Notes under the pieces: generated by a model
The model's input: only the letters and a program-made list of their open reading frames with translations
The model's database searches: none
Told to the model about the DNA's origin: nothing
In this document: in pieces, positions 8,455 through 18,600 of the stretch
How the letters are laid out: every line of letters begins with the position of its first letter
How positions within the stretch are numbered: the first letter of the stretch is position 1
NCBI RefSeq assembly: GCF_900608595.1
Contig: NZ_UWYY01000024.1
Location: forward strand, 34,252-98,251
Length of the DNA: 64,000 bases
Direction: 5' to 3'
From: Promicromonospora panici
GTDB lineage: Bacteria; Actinomycetota; Actinomycetes; Actinomycetales; Cellulomonadaceae
Made by a program: the position numbers and the translations under genes

Positions 8455-10767
8455 ATGGTGCAGTCTCCACGAGCAGAACCGCAGCGAGCGCCGGGCGACC
8501 CGGTGCCGCGTCCGGTCGTCCGGCCGCTCATCCGGCCCTCGGCACGCCGCAGCCACGTCCCACCGTTGGGTGTGTACGTCACGCCCGGCGGCGGGATCGA
8601 CGCCGCGGTCCTCGCCACCCACGCGACGGCGGTGGACCTGTGCCTCATCGACGTCACGGACCCGTCCCTGGACGAGCACGACCCGCACCGGTACACCGAG
8701 CGCCGGGTCGAGATGGTGGGCCCGGTGTACGGCGTCTGGCACACGCACGTCCCGGACGTCGCTCCGGGCCAGCGCTACGGGTTCCGCGTGTACGGGCCGT
8801 GGGACCCGCGCGCCGGCATGCGCCACAACCCGGCCAAGCTGCTGGTCGACCCGTACGCCCGCGGGTTCGCCGGCCGGCTGCACTACGGCCCGGAGGTGGT
8901 CGGCTCGGTGTCCGCGGAGCGGGAGCCGGGCTGGTGGCTCGGTGACCCCTACGGCGCGCCGGACGGGCGTGACTCGCTGGCGCACGTTCCGCACTCCGTC
9001 GTCGTCGCGCCGCTGCCGCCGCCCGCTCCCCTGTCCCGGCCGCGCGTGCCGTGGGCCGACACCGTGGTCTACGAGGCCCACGTACGCGGCCTGACGATGC
9101 TCCGCGAGGACATCCCTGCCGAGCTGCGCGGCACGTACGCGGGGGCCGCCCACCCGGCGATCGTCGAGCACCTGAAGAGCCTGGGCGTGACCACGCTCGA
9201 GCTGCTCCCGATCCACAAGAGCGTCGCCGAGCCGCGGCTGGCCGCTCACGGCCTGCCGAACTACTGGGGCTACAACACGCTGGGGTTCTTCGCCCCGAAC
9301 GCCGCGTACGCGACCCGGTCCGCCCAGGAGCGGGGCGCGGAGGCGGTGCTCGACGAAGTGCGCGGCATGGTGCACCTGCTGCACGAGGCGGGTATCGAGG
9401 TGCTGCTGGACGTCGTCTACAACCACACCTGCGAAGGCGGCGACGACGGGCTGCACCTGGCCTGGCGCGGCCTCGACAACCCGGTCTACTACCTGCACGA
9501 CGGCGCGTCTCCCGCCGCCCTCGCGGATGTCACCGGCACCGGCAACTCGCTCGACTTCCGGCGTCCCCGTGTGATCCAGATGGCCCTGGACTCGCTGCGG
9601 TACTGGGCCGAGACCGTGGGCGTGGACGGGTACCGCTTCGACCTCGCGGTGACCCTGGGCCGCGGCACGGTGGGCTTCGACCCGGACCACCCGTTCCTCG
9701 TGGCCCTGCAGACCGACCCGATGCTGTCCGGCCTCAAGCTCGTGGCGGAGCCCTGGGACGTGGGGCCGGGCGGCTGGCAGACCGGCTCGTTCCCGCCCCC
9801 CATGGCGGAGTGGAACGACAGGTTCCGCGACGCCGCGCGCGGCTTCTGGCTGGACGCGCCCAAGCGGGGTGCGCGCGGGCAGGAGATGCTCGGTCTGCGC
9901 GACCTGGCCACGCGGTTGGCGGGAAGCGCCGACCTGTTCGGCCCGGGCGACCCGCCGCTGGTGCGCGGTCCGGTGGCGTCGGTGAACTACGTGACGGCGC
10001 ACGACGGCTTCACCCTCGCCGACCTGGTGGCCTACAACTACAAGCACAACGAGGCCAATCACGAGGACAACCGGGACGGGTCCGACAACAACCTGTCGTG
10101 GAACCACGGGATCGAGGGCCACACCCCGTCGGGCGACGACGCCACGACGGAGCCGTGGCAGGCGATCGTGCCGCCCCGCCGCAGGTCGCAGCGCAACCTG
10201 CTGGGCACGCTGCTGCTCGCGGCCGGCACGCCCATGCTCACCGCGGGCGACGAGTTCGGCCGGAGCCAGGGCGGCAACAACAACGCGTACGTCCAGGACA
10301 ACGAGGTCTCCTGGCTGCGCTGGGCGATGGACGACGCCGCAACGGACCTCCTGGAGACCACCCGGTACCTGCTGCGCCTGCGCCGGGAGCACCCGGCGCT
10401 GCGCGCCGACTCGTTCTACCTGGGCTCGCCCAGGCCGCGGGAGTCCGACCCGGACCTGCTCTGGTTCGACCGGACCGGCGCTCCGATGGAGCACGCCACC
10501 TGGAACGAGCCCGGCCGGCGCGTGCTGCAGATGCTGCGGCCGGGGCCCGCTCCGGGGGACGCGGACGTGCTGCTGGTGATCAACGGCGGCCTGTGCGATG
10601 CCGAGGTGACGCTTCCGTCGTGCGCCCGCCCGGGCAACGCGCCGTGGGAGCTGGTCTGGGACTCCTCCTGGGACTTTCCGGTCGTGCCCGAGGACGAGGC
10701 GGGGCCCCGGGCCTCGGTGACCCTGGACGCGCTCAGCCTGCAGGTGCTGCTGTCGCCCGGCGAATGA
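8455..10767 (+). CDS. glgX: Glycogen debranching enzyme GlgX (GH13, isoamylase type)
   Basis: Hydrolyses alpha-1,6 branch points of glycogen or limit dextrins left by phosphorylase, in the cytoplasm. An N-terminal CBM48-like domain (about 40-170) precedes a GH13 barrel with DVVYNHT, the nucleophile Asp396 (DGYRFDLAV), acid/base Glu432 (LVAEPWDVG), and the third carboxylate Asp517 (YVTAHDGFT). The GlgX/TreX hallmark NYKHNEANHEDNRDG follows. At 770 residues it is slightly longer than usual, with an Arg/Pro-rich N-terminus of about 35 residues that may be non-native if a later start is used. It works with GlgP (41009) and the GlgE/GlgB genes (52780-60619), although unlinked to them. Confidence 0.94.
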   Translation: MVQSPRAEPQRAPGDPVPRPVVRPLIRPSARRSHVPPLGVYVTPGGGIDAAVLATHATAVDLCLIDVTDPSLDEHDPHRYTERRVEMVGPVYGVWHTHVPDVAPGQRYGFRVYGPWDPRAGMRHNPAKLLVDPYARGFAGRLHYGPEVVGSVSAEREPGWWLGDPYGAPDGRDSLAHVPHSVVVAPLPPPAPLSRPRVPWADTVVYEAHVRGLTMLREDIPAELRGTYAGAAHPAIVEHLKSLGVTTLELLPIHKSVAEPRLAAHGLPNYWGYNTLGFFAPNAAYATRSAQERGAEAVLDEVRGMVHLLHEAGIEVLLDVVYNHTCEGGDDGLHLAWRGLDNPVYYLHDGASPAALADVTGTGNSLDFRRPRVIQMALDSLRYWAETVGVDGYRFDLAVTLGRGTVGFDPDHPFLVALQTDPMLSGLKLVAEPWDVGPGGWQTGSFPPPMAEWNDRFRDAARGFWLDAPKRGARGQEMLGLRDLATRLAGSADLFGPGDPPLVRGPVASVNYVTAHDGFTLADLVAYNYKHNEANHEDNRDGSDNNLSWNHGIEGHTPSGDDATTEPWQAIVPPRRRSQRNLLGTLLLAAGTPMLTAGDEFGRSQGGNNNAYVQDNEVSWLRWAMDDAATDLLETTRYLLRLRREHPALRADSFYLGSPRPRESDPDLLWFDRTGAPMEHATWNEPGRRVLQMLRPGPAPGDADVLLVINGGLCDAEVTLPSCARPGNAPWELVWDSSWDFPVVPEDEAGPRASVTLDALSLQVLLSPGE

Positions 10768-10831
10768 CTTCACCCCGAATCCGTCCCGCCGAATTGCGGC
10801 GCGCGAGGTATGTCCTGGTTACAGTGCGCAC

Positions 10832-12547
10832 ATGACTGACTCCGTCTCCAACAACGACGTTGCCGCAGCGGACGACACCGACGTCATTGTCATCGGCGCG
10901 GGGCTGTCGGGGCTCGTCGCCGCGACCGAGCTGACGGCGGCGGGCAAGCGGGTGGTCCTGCTCGACCAGGAACCCGCCGCGTCGCTGGGCGGACAGGCCT
11001 GGTGGTCGTTCGGCGGGCTGTTCCTGGTGGACTCCCCCGAGCAGCGCCGTCTCAACGTCAAGGACTCGTTCGACCTCGCCTTCGCCGACTGGCTCGGCTC
11101 CGCCCAGTTCGCGCCCGGCGCGGAACGGGGCGAGGGCCCTGACCGCTTCGGGTACCGGTGGGCCAAGGCGTTCGTCGAGTTCGCAGCCGGCGACATGCGG
11201 TCGTGGATGCGCGCCAAGGGGGTGGGCTGGTTCCCGCTGGTGCAGTGGGCGGAGCGGGGCGGCTACCCGGCGGGTGGGCACGGCAACTCGGTGCCCCGGT
11301 TCCACGTCACGTGGGGCACCGGCCCCGCCGTCGTCGAGCCGTTCGTAGCCGCCGCGCACGAGGCGAACCGGGCCGGGCTCCTCGACCTGCGCTTCCGGCA
11401 CCGGGTCACGTCCCTGGTCACCACGGACGGCCGCGTCACCGGTGTGCGCGCGGAGATCCTGGCCGACGACGCCGCAGGCCGCGGCGAGCCCTCGAACCGC
11501 ACGGTGACCGGCGAGGTCGAGCTGTCCGCACGCGCCGTCGTCGTCGCGAGCGGTGGCATCGGTGCGAACCACGACCTGGCGCGGGCCCACTGGTCCGCGG
11601 ACGCCGGGCGCCTGCCGGAGCGGATGCTGTCCGGGGTCCCGGACTCGACGGACGGGCTCATGCTCGGCGTCGCCGCGGCGTCCGGCGCGGCGCTCGTGCA
11701 CGAGGGCCGCATGTGGCACTACCCCGAGGGCATCGCCAACCACTCCCCCGTGTGGTCGAAGCACGGCATCCGGATCCTGCCCGGCCCGTCCTCGCTGTGG
11801 CTCGACGCCGACGGCGGCCGCCTGCCCGGGCCCCTGTTCCCCGGCTTCGACGCGCTCGGCGCGCTGCAGCACGTGACCAGCCGCGGCGACGACCACTCCT
11901 GGTTCGTGCTGAACAAGACGATCATGGAGAAGGAGTTCGCGCTGTCAGGCTCTGAGCAGAACCCCGACCTGACCGGCAAGTCGGTGCCGCTGCTCCTGGA
12001 GCGCGTGCGCGGCCGGTCGGTGCCGGTCCGGACCTTCGCGGAGCAGTCGGAGGAGTTCCTCTGGGCCGACACCCCCGCCGAGCTCGCCGCGAAGATGAAC
12101 GCTCTCACCGACGCCACGCCCGGGTCCTCGGGACACATCGACGGCGAAGCGCTGGCTGCCCTGATGACGGCCCGCGACGCGCAGGTCGCCACGGGGCTCG
12201 GCAAGGACCCGCAGGTCGTCGCGACGTCGGCCGCGCGCCACTTCATCGTGGACAAGGCGATCCGCGTCTCGCCGCCGCGCGCCCTCAGCGAACCGAAGGA
12301 CGGGCCGCTGCTCGCCGTCCGCCTGTCGGTGCTGACCCGCAAGACGCTCGGCGGCATGTGGTGCGACGAGAAGGGCCGCGCGCTGACCCCGGCGGGGGAG
12401 GTCCTGGAGGGACTGTGGGCCGTGGGCGAGGCCGCGGGCTTCGGCGGCGGCGGCGTGCACGGCCACCGCGCGCTGGAGGGCACGTTCCTGGGCGGCTGCC
12501 TCTTCACGGGGCGGACGACGGGCCGGGCGCTCGCGGAGTCGCTGTAA
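10832..12547 (+). CDS. FAD-binding dehydrogenase (KstD/fumarate-reductase-like flavoprotein)
   Basis: Large flavoprotein with a dinucleotide fold, VIVIGAGLSGLVAATEL (18-34; GAGLSG at 22-27), and LLDQEPAASLGGQAWWSFGG, characteristic of a subgroup of FAD-binding dehydrogenases related to 3-ketosteroid delta-1-dehydrogenase and fumarate reductase. The C-terminal FAD-contact segment is GLWAVGEAAGFGGGG followed by HGHRALEGTFLGGCLF. It has 571 residues and no export signal. The substrate is not predictable; no steroid genes are nearby. A possible -10 box TACAGT lies 8-13 bases upstream of the ATG, which would give an almost leaderless mRNA. It is convergent with the aromatic amino acid operon across a palindromic word element. 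Confidence 0.82.
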   Translation: MTDSVSNNDVAAADDTDVIVIGAGLSGLVAATELTAAGKRVVLLDQEPAASLGGQAWWSFGGLFLVDSPEQRRLNVKDSFDLAFADWLGSAQFAPGAERGEGPDRFGYRWAKAFVEFAAGDMRSWMRAKGVGWFPLVQWAERGGYPAGGHGNSVPRFHVTWGTGPAVVEPFVAAAHEANRAGLLDLRFRHRVTSLVTTDGRVTGVRAEILADDAAGRGEPSNRTVTGEVELSARAVVVASGGIGANHDLARAHWSADAGRLPERMLSGVPDSTDGLMLGVAAASGAALVHEGRMWHYPEGIANHSPVWSKHGIRILPGPSSLWLDADGGRLPGPLFPGFDALGALQHVTSRGDDHSWFVLNKTIMEKEFALSGSEQNPDLTGKSVPLLLERVRGRSVPVRTFAEQSEEFLWADTPAELAAKMNALTDATPGSSGHIDGEALAALMTARDAQVATGLGKDPQVVATSAARHFIVDKAIRVSPPRALSEPKDGPLLAVRLSVLTRKTLGGMWCDEKGRALTPAGEVLEGLWAVGEAAGFGGGGVHGHRALEGTFLGGCLFTGRTTGRALAESL

Positions 12548-12577
12548 GTCCCGGCCAGCCGGCCCATCGGCCGTACG

Positions 12578-12717
12578 GGCGCCGAACCGCAAGCTGCAAG
12601 TCGATCTCGCCCCCCACCGGCGCCGAACCGCAAGCTACGGGTCGATCCGGGCACGGATGGACTCGGTTGTTTCGGTTCGGCGCCCAGATCCGCGACCAAG
12701 TTGCGGTTCGGCGGTCC
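12578..12717. repeat. GCGCCGAACCGCAAGCT word element between convergent genes
   Basis: Two direct copies, starting at about 12578 and 12618, share GCGCCGAACCGCAAGCT and a trailing GTCGATC. Two inverted copies follow, TTTCGGTTCGGCGCCC (12670-12685) and CCAAGTTGCGGTTCGGCGG (12696-12714). It fills the gap between the FAD dehydrogenase stop (12547) and the tyrA stop (12743), as expected of a bidirectional terminator, but the paired words are far longer than a simple terminator. Confidence 0.8.
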
Positions 12718-12742
12718 GGCCGGAATCAGTCTCCGACGACCG

Positions 12743-13822
12743 CTACCGCAGCAGGGCGTTGCCGTCCTCCAGGGCAATCACGACGGCGCCCACCGCGCAG
12801 CGGCTCACCAGCTCCGCCGGCCAGCCGTCCGTCAGCGGCACCACCTCGACGTCCGAGCCGCCCGAGCCGCCCGAGCCGACGTCGGAGCCGCCCGTCCCGA
12901 CACCCGGGTGCAGACCCGTCACGCGGGTACCGCCCGGGCGACCGATCCGCTCGCGCACCGGGTCAGGGCGGTCGAAGAACCAGTGGGTCGGCGCGTTGGA
13001 GTCCAGCGCGTCCGCGAGCCGCTCGAGATCCCGGGCCGCGAGCCGCAGCACGGGCGCCACCCAGGCGCCGTTCTCGGTCACCATCGCCTCGGTGCGGCGG
13101 GGGTCGGTCAGGCCCACCCGGGTCCCGTCGCGGAACGATCCGGCGGCGAGCCCCAGCGCCAGGTCCCGTACCGGGGCGCTCGCGACGACCCCCAGCAGCT
13201 GGTTGGCCAGCACGTGTGGCACGTGCGAGACGAGGGCGACGGCCTCGTCGTGCAGCTTGTCGGTGAGCACCGCGGCCGTCCCGCCCAGCGGGCCCGTGAC
13301 CAGGCGGAGCACGCGCTCCAGCCGCCACGGGTCGGTTCCGGCGACGCCGGACTCCGGGTCGCCGGGGCGGCAGGTCACCGCCCACGGGATGCCCTGCATG
13401 AGCTCCGCCGACGACGACTCGAACCCGCTCCGCTCCGTCCCGGACATCGGGTGCGCGCCCACGTAGCGGTCGCCCAGCCCGGCGTCGGTGACCGCTTCGC
13501 GCACCGGCGCCTTCACCGAGCCGACGTCGGTCACCGTCGGGTCCCAGCCCGGCTCCCCGGCCAGGGCCTCGGCCAGCTCCGCCGCGACGGCCCGCATGAC
13601 GCGCAGCGGCGCGGCGAGCACCACGATCTCGGGCCGCTGCACCGCGAGCCCGGCGACGTCGTCCGCCACCGGGAGGCCCGCCGCCCGTGCCTCCTCGGCC
13701 GACGACGGGTCGGTGGCCACCACGGGCACGCCCGCCGCCTGCAGGGCACGCGCCAGGGAGCCGCCGATCAGGCCGAGGCCCACGATGCCGACCGGCCCGC
13801 TCTGGGAACCGGAGCCGCTCAC
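12743..13822 (-). CDS. tyrA: Prephenate dehydrogenase
   Basis: Oxidatively decarboxylates prephenate to 4-hydroxyphenylpyruvate for tyrosine. The NAD(P)-binding motif GIVGLGLIGGSLARAL is at 12-27. Family motifs are VTDVGSVKAPV, VGAHPMSGTERSGF, and HDEAVALVSHVPHVLA. It has 359 residues from a GTG start at 13820-13822, which overlaps the pheA stop as GTGA. The C-terminal region (about 295-359) is Gly/Ser-rich (VGTGGSDVGSGGSGGSD) before a last hydrophobic segment, perhaps a degenerate ACT-like regulatory end. The frame is open far upstream, but that portion is the pheA shadow. Confidence 0.95.
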   Translation of the reverse strand: MSGSGSQSGPVGIVGLGLIGGSLARALQAAGVPVVATDPSSAEEARAAGLPVADDVAGLAVQRPEIVVLAAPLRVMRAVAAELAEALAGEPGWDPTVTDVGSVKAPVREAVTDAGLGDRYVGAHPMSGTERSGFESSSAELMQGIPWAVTCRPGDPESGVAGTDPWRLERVLRLVTGPLGGTAAVLTDKLHDEAVALVSHVPHVLANQLLGVVASAPVRDLALGLAAGSFRDGTRVGLTDPRRTEAMVTENGAWVAPVLRLAARDLERLADALDSNAPTHWFFDRPDPVRERIGRPGGTRVTGLHPGVGTGGSDVGSGGSGGSDVEVVPLTDGWPAELVSRCAVGAVVIALEDGNALLR

Positions 13823-14811
13823 CAGAGCAGCCCTCGGTCGCGCGCCGGCCCGGAGTCCTTCGCCGACACGGAGCCGACCGGGACGTGGTCCGGGTCGAGC
13901 ACGCCGTCGAGCGACCGGAACCCCGCTCCGGCCGGGAACAGGCCGAGCGTCTTGAGGGAGTCGCCGGCGGCGAGCAGGTCGCTCAGCACCTCGCGCGCGC
14001 CCGGGTCCCAGGGGGCCTCGTCGAAGGTCACCACGAACACGTACTTGCTCTCCTGGGCCTTGAGCGGCCGGGTGATCAGGCTGGACATGTTCACTCCCCG
14101 GTCGCCGAACGCCGCGGTGATCCGCGCCAGCACGCCCGGCCCCGTCACGGACGGGGTGATCGCGACCATCGTCTTCCAGGCCGTCGCCCCGGCGGCGCGC
14201 GAGCGCGCCAGGTGCGCCTCGGCCTCGCCCCGCCTGGTCAGCACGAGGAACCGGGTACGGCCGCCGCGGAAGTCCTCCACGGCCTTCGCATACGTGTCCA
14301 GCCCGTACAGCTCGCCGCAGATCGTGGGGCCCAGCGCAATCGTGCCGGGCCCGGCGTCGCGGCACGCGGCCGCGTTGGACGACGCCGGGGCGGTCGCCAG
14401 CCCGGTGCCCGTGACGAAGCCCGCGCACTGCGCCAGGCCGTGCGGGTGCGCGGACACCTCGGTCAGCTCGCCGTGCCCGGGGCGCACGAACGCGTCGAAC
14501 GACACGTCGATCGCCACCTCGTCGACGGCCACGACGTCCGCGCTGGACAGGAGCGCGTCCAGCGACGGCACCACGTAACCCTCGACGGACGACTCGATGG
14601 CGACGACGCCGACGTCGGCCGCGCCGGCCGCCACGACGTCGTGCACGTCCTTGACGGTGTCGAGCGGCTCGGCGGACACCTCGCCGTCGGTGTCCCGTGT
14701 GGTGACGTGCCGGCGCGCCCACTCCAGGGCCGCCTGGTGCGTGAACGTGCCCTCCGGCCCCAGGTAAGCGGTCCGGATGCCGCGCGCCGCGCCCGGCATC
14801 GTCACGCCCAT
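13819..14811 (-). CDS. pheA: Prephenate dehydratase with ACT domain
   Basis: Converts prephenate to phenylpyruvate for phenylalanine. TAYLGPEGTFTHQAAL (14-29) opens the periplasmic-binding-like catalytic fold. The catalytic-loop motif TRF is present in GGRTRFLVLTR. The C-terminal ACT domain is recognisable in GVLARITAAFGDRGVNMSSL, although the usual ESRP appears as ITRP. Length 330. The chosen ATG at 14809-14811 overlaps the preceding gene by 10 bases; a second ATG four codons later (14797-14799) would give no overlap and cannot be excluded. It is translationally coupled to tyrA downstream. Confidence 0.93.
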   Translation of the reverse strand: MGVTMPGAARGIRTAYLGPEGTFTHQAALEWARRHVTTRDTDGEVSAEPLDTVKDVHDVVAAGAADVGVVAIESSVEGYVVPSLDALLSSADVVAVDEVAIDVSFDAFVRPGHGELTEVSAHPHGLAQCAGFVTGTGLATAPASSNAAACRDAGPGTIALGPTICGELYGLDTYAKAVEDFRGGRTRFLVLTRRGEAEAHLARSRAAGATAWKTMVAITPSVTGPGVLARITAAFGDRGVNMSSLITRPLKAQESKYVFVVTFDEAPWDPGAREVLSDLLAAGDSLKTLGLFPAGAGFRSLDGVLDPDHVPVGSVSAKDSGPARDRGLLW

Positions 14812-15641
14812 CGCGGCGTCAGGGCGTCCGGCCCGGGCACGAACGACCCGCCCGGGAGCACCGCCAGGGTGCGGTGCTCGACGCCCCGCACGGTGAGCGC
14901 GTCGACCAGGTTCCCCAGCGTGTCCGACGTCGGGCAGGAGAACGACGTGAAGAACACGTGCGGCCCGTCGGACGACGGCTGGCTGCGCAGGTGGTCCAGG
15001 TCGAGTCCGGCGTCCGCGATGACCGCGAGCGTGGGCTGCAGGGAGCCCAGGTGGTCGTCGGCCGGGCCGAACGCGAGCCACACCTGAGCGGGCTGGCTGA
15101 ACGCCGGCCAGTCGGTGCGGGACTCCAGCAGCCCGTACCAGACGGGCTCACCCTCGGCGAGGGCCGCGCTGTCGGGGAGCTCCACGAAGCCCGCCGGGAC
15201 GCGGGACCGCTCGATCACGAGCGACCCGCCCTCTCCCGCCAGGGCGATCCGCTCCTCGACGGTCGCCCGCGTGGGCACCAGCCGGGGGCTCGCGCCGAGG
15301 CCGCGCAGCACGTTCGCGCAGTCCCGCATGCCCGCCTCGTCGATCACCACCTGGCCGCCCGTGGCACCGGCGCCGACCCAGACCCACTGGCCGGGCACCG
15401 CCACCGCCGCCGTCACGATGAGCGACGACGCGCCCTCCAGGAGGGCGCGTTCGAGGCCCGGCGCCGGGTGCTCCGGGTGTCCCAGGTGCACCACGGCGGC
15501 CAGGGCCTCGATGCTCGCCACCGTGGCGAGCGTGTCCGCCGTGGTGCCGAGGTCGAGCAGCTCGACCGGGTCGTTCCAGCCCGCCATCCGCGCGGCAAGC
15601 ACCGCGTGCGCGGGAGACTCCCGCTCGCTACGTCCTAACAT
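14802..15641 (-). CDS. Unrecognised protein with C-terminal ACT-like domain, upstream of pheA
   Basis: I cannot name this 279-residue protein. Its last third (about 187-265) resembles the phenylalanine-binding ACT domain of prephenate dehydratases: an acidic DDHLGSLQPTLAVIADAGLD, then LRSQPSSDGPHVFFTSF, where RSQP stands where ESRP is normally found. The first 180 residues are an alpha/beta region without a motif I recognise (ASSLIVTAAVAVPG, LVIERSRVPAGFVELP) and lack the catalytic YLGPxGT. It ends inside the start region of pheA and probably acts with it. It may be a degenerate dehydratase paralogue kept as an allosteric or aromatic-amino-acid-sensing partner (inference). The start ATG is 15639-15641; no strong ribosome site is visible. 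Confidence 0.7.
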   Translation of the reverse strand: MLGRSERESPAHAVLAARMAGWNDPVELLDLGTTADTLATVASIEALAAVVHLGHPEHPAPGLERALLEGASSLIVTAAVAVPGQWVWVGAGATGGQVVIDEAGMRDCANVLRGLGASPRLVPTRATVEERIALAGEGGSLVIERSRVPAGFVELPDSAALAEGEPVWYGLLESRTDWPAFSQPAQVWLAFGPADDHLGSLQPTLAVIADAGLDLDHLRSQPSSDGPHVFFTSFSCPTSDTLGNLVDALTVRGVEHRTLAVLPGGSFVPGPDALTPRWA

Positions 15642-15675
15642 GTGCGCAACTTACCGCCGTCGGAGCCTTACGGCT

Positions 15676-18600
15676 CTACTCGCAGACCACCGGGTTGTCC
15701 GGGTTGTAGGAGTGGTTGAACGAGTTCTCCTTGACCACCTGGCCGTCGCGGAGGACCTTGCGGGAGATGGTGACGGAGAAGCCGTCCTCGCCGCCGGGGT
15801 ACGGCTCGCAGTCCGCCGAGGAGTCGCGGATCGTCGTCTTCGGCACGATGTTCCGCTTGGGGCTGGTGCTCTCCTGCACGGTGTAGTACTTGGTGCTCCA
15901 GATGCGGACCGTGAGCTCGCCGCCGGACACGAAGGACTGCATGACCGCCCCGTACGGGGTGTCGTTGGTGAACTTCATGTCCTTGGCGCCCACGTAGATC
16001 GTGGCCTCGCGGCCCGGTGGGTAGCGCGGGAACCAGTACGAGTGCGCGTGGTGCTCGATGTCCTCGAAACCGGCGAAGAAGCCCGCGTTGAACGAGGTCG
16101 TGGCCATCTGGGACAGCCCGCCGCCCACCGCCTCGACGTGCTTGCCGTCCTCGACGACGCCCGCGTCGAAGTACCCGTTCTCGAGCGTGATCGGTGCCAG
16201 GGCCTCCAGCAGGGAGAAGGTCTCGCCGGGCTTGATGAGGTCGCCCGTGATCATCTGCGCGCCACGCACCAGGTTCTGGGTGCGCACGGGCTCGTTCGTC
16301 AGCGGCGTGCTGAACTCCGAGACGACCTCCTTGACGCCCAGCTTCTTCAGCGACTGGACGGTCTCCTCCGGGTCCTGCTCGACCAGCTCGACCGAGGTCT
16401 CGCGGTCGTCGCTCGTCGCGGCGATCCGCACGGCCTTGGCCGCCTCGGCGGCGTCGAGCGTCGTGCCGGTCTTGCCCTCGACGACGGTCGGCCGGCCGCC
16501 GACGAACTCGAAGTGCGCGTCGTCCGGGACCTCCAGCAGGTTCGTCGTGCCGTCGACGATGGCCTGGACGGTCGCGTCCTTGTCCACGATGATGGCCAGC
16601 TTGTCGTCGCGCTGCTCGAACCGGATCAGCCCGGCCAGCACCTCGGTTGGCAGCACCGGCGTCTGATCGCCGACGGACACCGTGACCGGCCCGGAGACGA
16701 CCTTCTGCGCCACGGCGAAGTTCTCGTCGGTCTCCTGCTGCGAGATCGTCGGAGCGACCGGCTCGACCGGCAGCTCGAACGGGCTCTCCTCGTTGACCCA
16801 GCGCTCCTTGATGATGCGGGCCGTCTCGCTCGCGACGATCCGCGAGCCCTCCTTCGGGTCCGTCTTGACCGCCTGGCCGTCGACGAACGCGACGGTGCCG
16901 TCCACGGGGTCCACTGCGAGCGAGTCCTCGAGGCCCGCGACCGCGGCGTCGAACTTCTTGTCGTCGATGTTCAGGACCAGCTCCTGCTCGGAGCCGCCGA
17001 ACATGTGCGCCCACATGCGCATCGGGCTCAGCGAGAACCCGGTGAGCTCAGCCACCGTCGCGTCGGCGTCGATCGCCAGGCCGCTCGGCTCCGGCGACAG
17101 CTGCGCCTTGCCCTCACCCGCGGTGAGCGCGATCGGCTCCTTGACCCGCGGAGCGAGCTGCTCCGTCAGCGCGGACGCCGCCTCGGCCTGCGTCATACCA
17201 CCGACGTCGACTCCGGCCACCGTGGTCTCGGTCGGCACCGTGTCGCTCTGGGTCCACGCCACCAGGACGTAGATCCCGAACAGCAGGACAGCGGCCAGCA
17301 CCGCGAACAGCGCGATCTTCGGACCGCGGCTCGGGGCGCCGTCGCCGGCGAGCCCGAAGAAGCCGCCCTGGTCGGCCGGGTTCGGGCCGCCGGGGACGTT
17401 CGGGCCCGCGGGGCCGTGGGGGCCGGCGGGACCGCCGGGCGTGCCGGGGCCGTTCGGCCCGGCGGGGCCCTGCTCGGACGCCGCCAGCGGCGTCGCGTCC
17501 GGGCGCACGGGCGCCCAGCGCGTGCCGGCCAACGGACGCGACACCCGCTGGATCGCACCGGTCAGCGGCTTGAGGAACGAGTTCTGGCCGGGGTTCGGTG
17601 CGGGCACCGTGCCCGGTCCCGGGGGCGGCACAGCGCCCGACGGCGGGATGAGCGAGCGCGGCGGGACGGACGGCGGTGCGGGCGCGACGGGCGGCGGAGC
17701 AGGCGCGACAGGCGGTGCCGGGACCGCCGCGGAACTCGCCGCTGCTGCCGTGCCTGCCGCGGCGGCTGTGGCCGCTGCTCCCGCTGCGGGGGCTGCCCCT
17801 GCTCCAGTGGGTGCTGAGGAACCTGTCGGCGCCGCCGACCCAGCCGCGGTCGGGATCGGCTCGGCCTTGGCAGGTGCCGCCGACTCGTTGGCGGCGTTCG
17901 CAGGCTCGGCCGGCTTGGGAGCCGCCTTGACGGGCTCAGCCTGCTCAGGAGCCTTCACGGGCTCGGTCGACCTGGGCGCCGCCGACTCAGGAGCAGCCTT
18001 CGCGGGCGCCGCCGCCTCCGGGGCGGTCTTGGGTGCGGTCGGTTCGGCCGCGGCGTCGGCCGAGCGCGCCTCGGGGGTCGCGCCGTCGGACGCCGACACG
18101 GCGGTAGCCGCGTCCGCCGTCTCGTCGGGCGTCTTGTTCGGGTCTGTCACGTGTGGGGCCTGTCCTGCCGTCGAGAGGGCCGGCGTCGTGCCCGGCGTGG
18201 TGGTGTCCTGCGGCCGCGCGGCCTGATTCCCGCTGCTGCCCGACCCGGGCGTCCACTTGGGCGGGCGGTCGAACGCAAAGACGCGGGGGGTGTATCCGCT
18301 GCGGGGTGTCGCGGCGGCCTTGGTGGTCGGCGTCGCGAGCTTCTCCACGACGGTCTGCAGCACGGCTACCTGGTCCGGAGCGTCAACGACGGGCACGACG
18401 GGCGCACTCGGGTTCGCCGGCGGCGTCGGGGCCCCGGGCCCGCTCGGGCGGCCGGCGGACGCCGCGGCGTCCGCTCCGCCAGCCCTGGGGGCGCTCTCGG
18501 GTGCTGCCGCTCTTGCGGGCGGCACGACGGGCGGGCGCGGGGCCTTCGGGGCCTCGGACTGCTCCGGACGGGTCACGGGCTGGGCCTTCTCTGGGGATCG

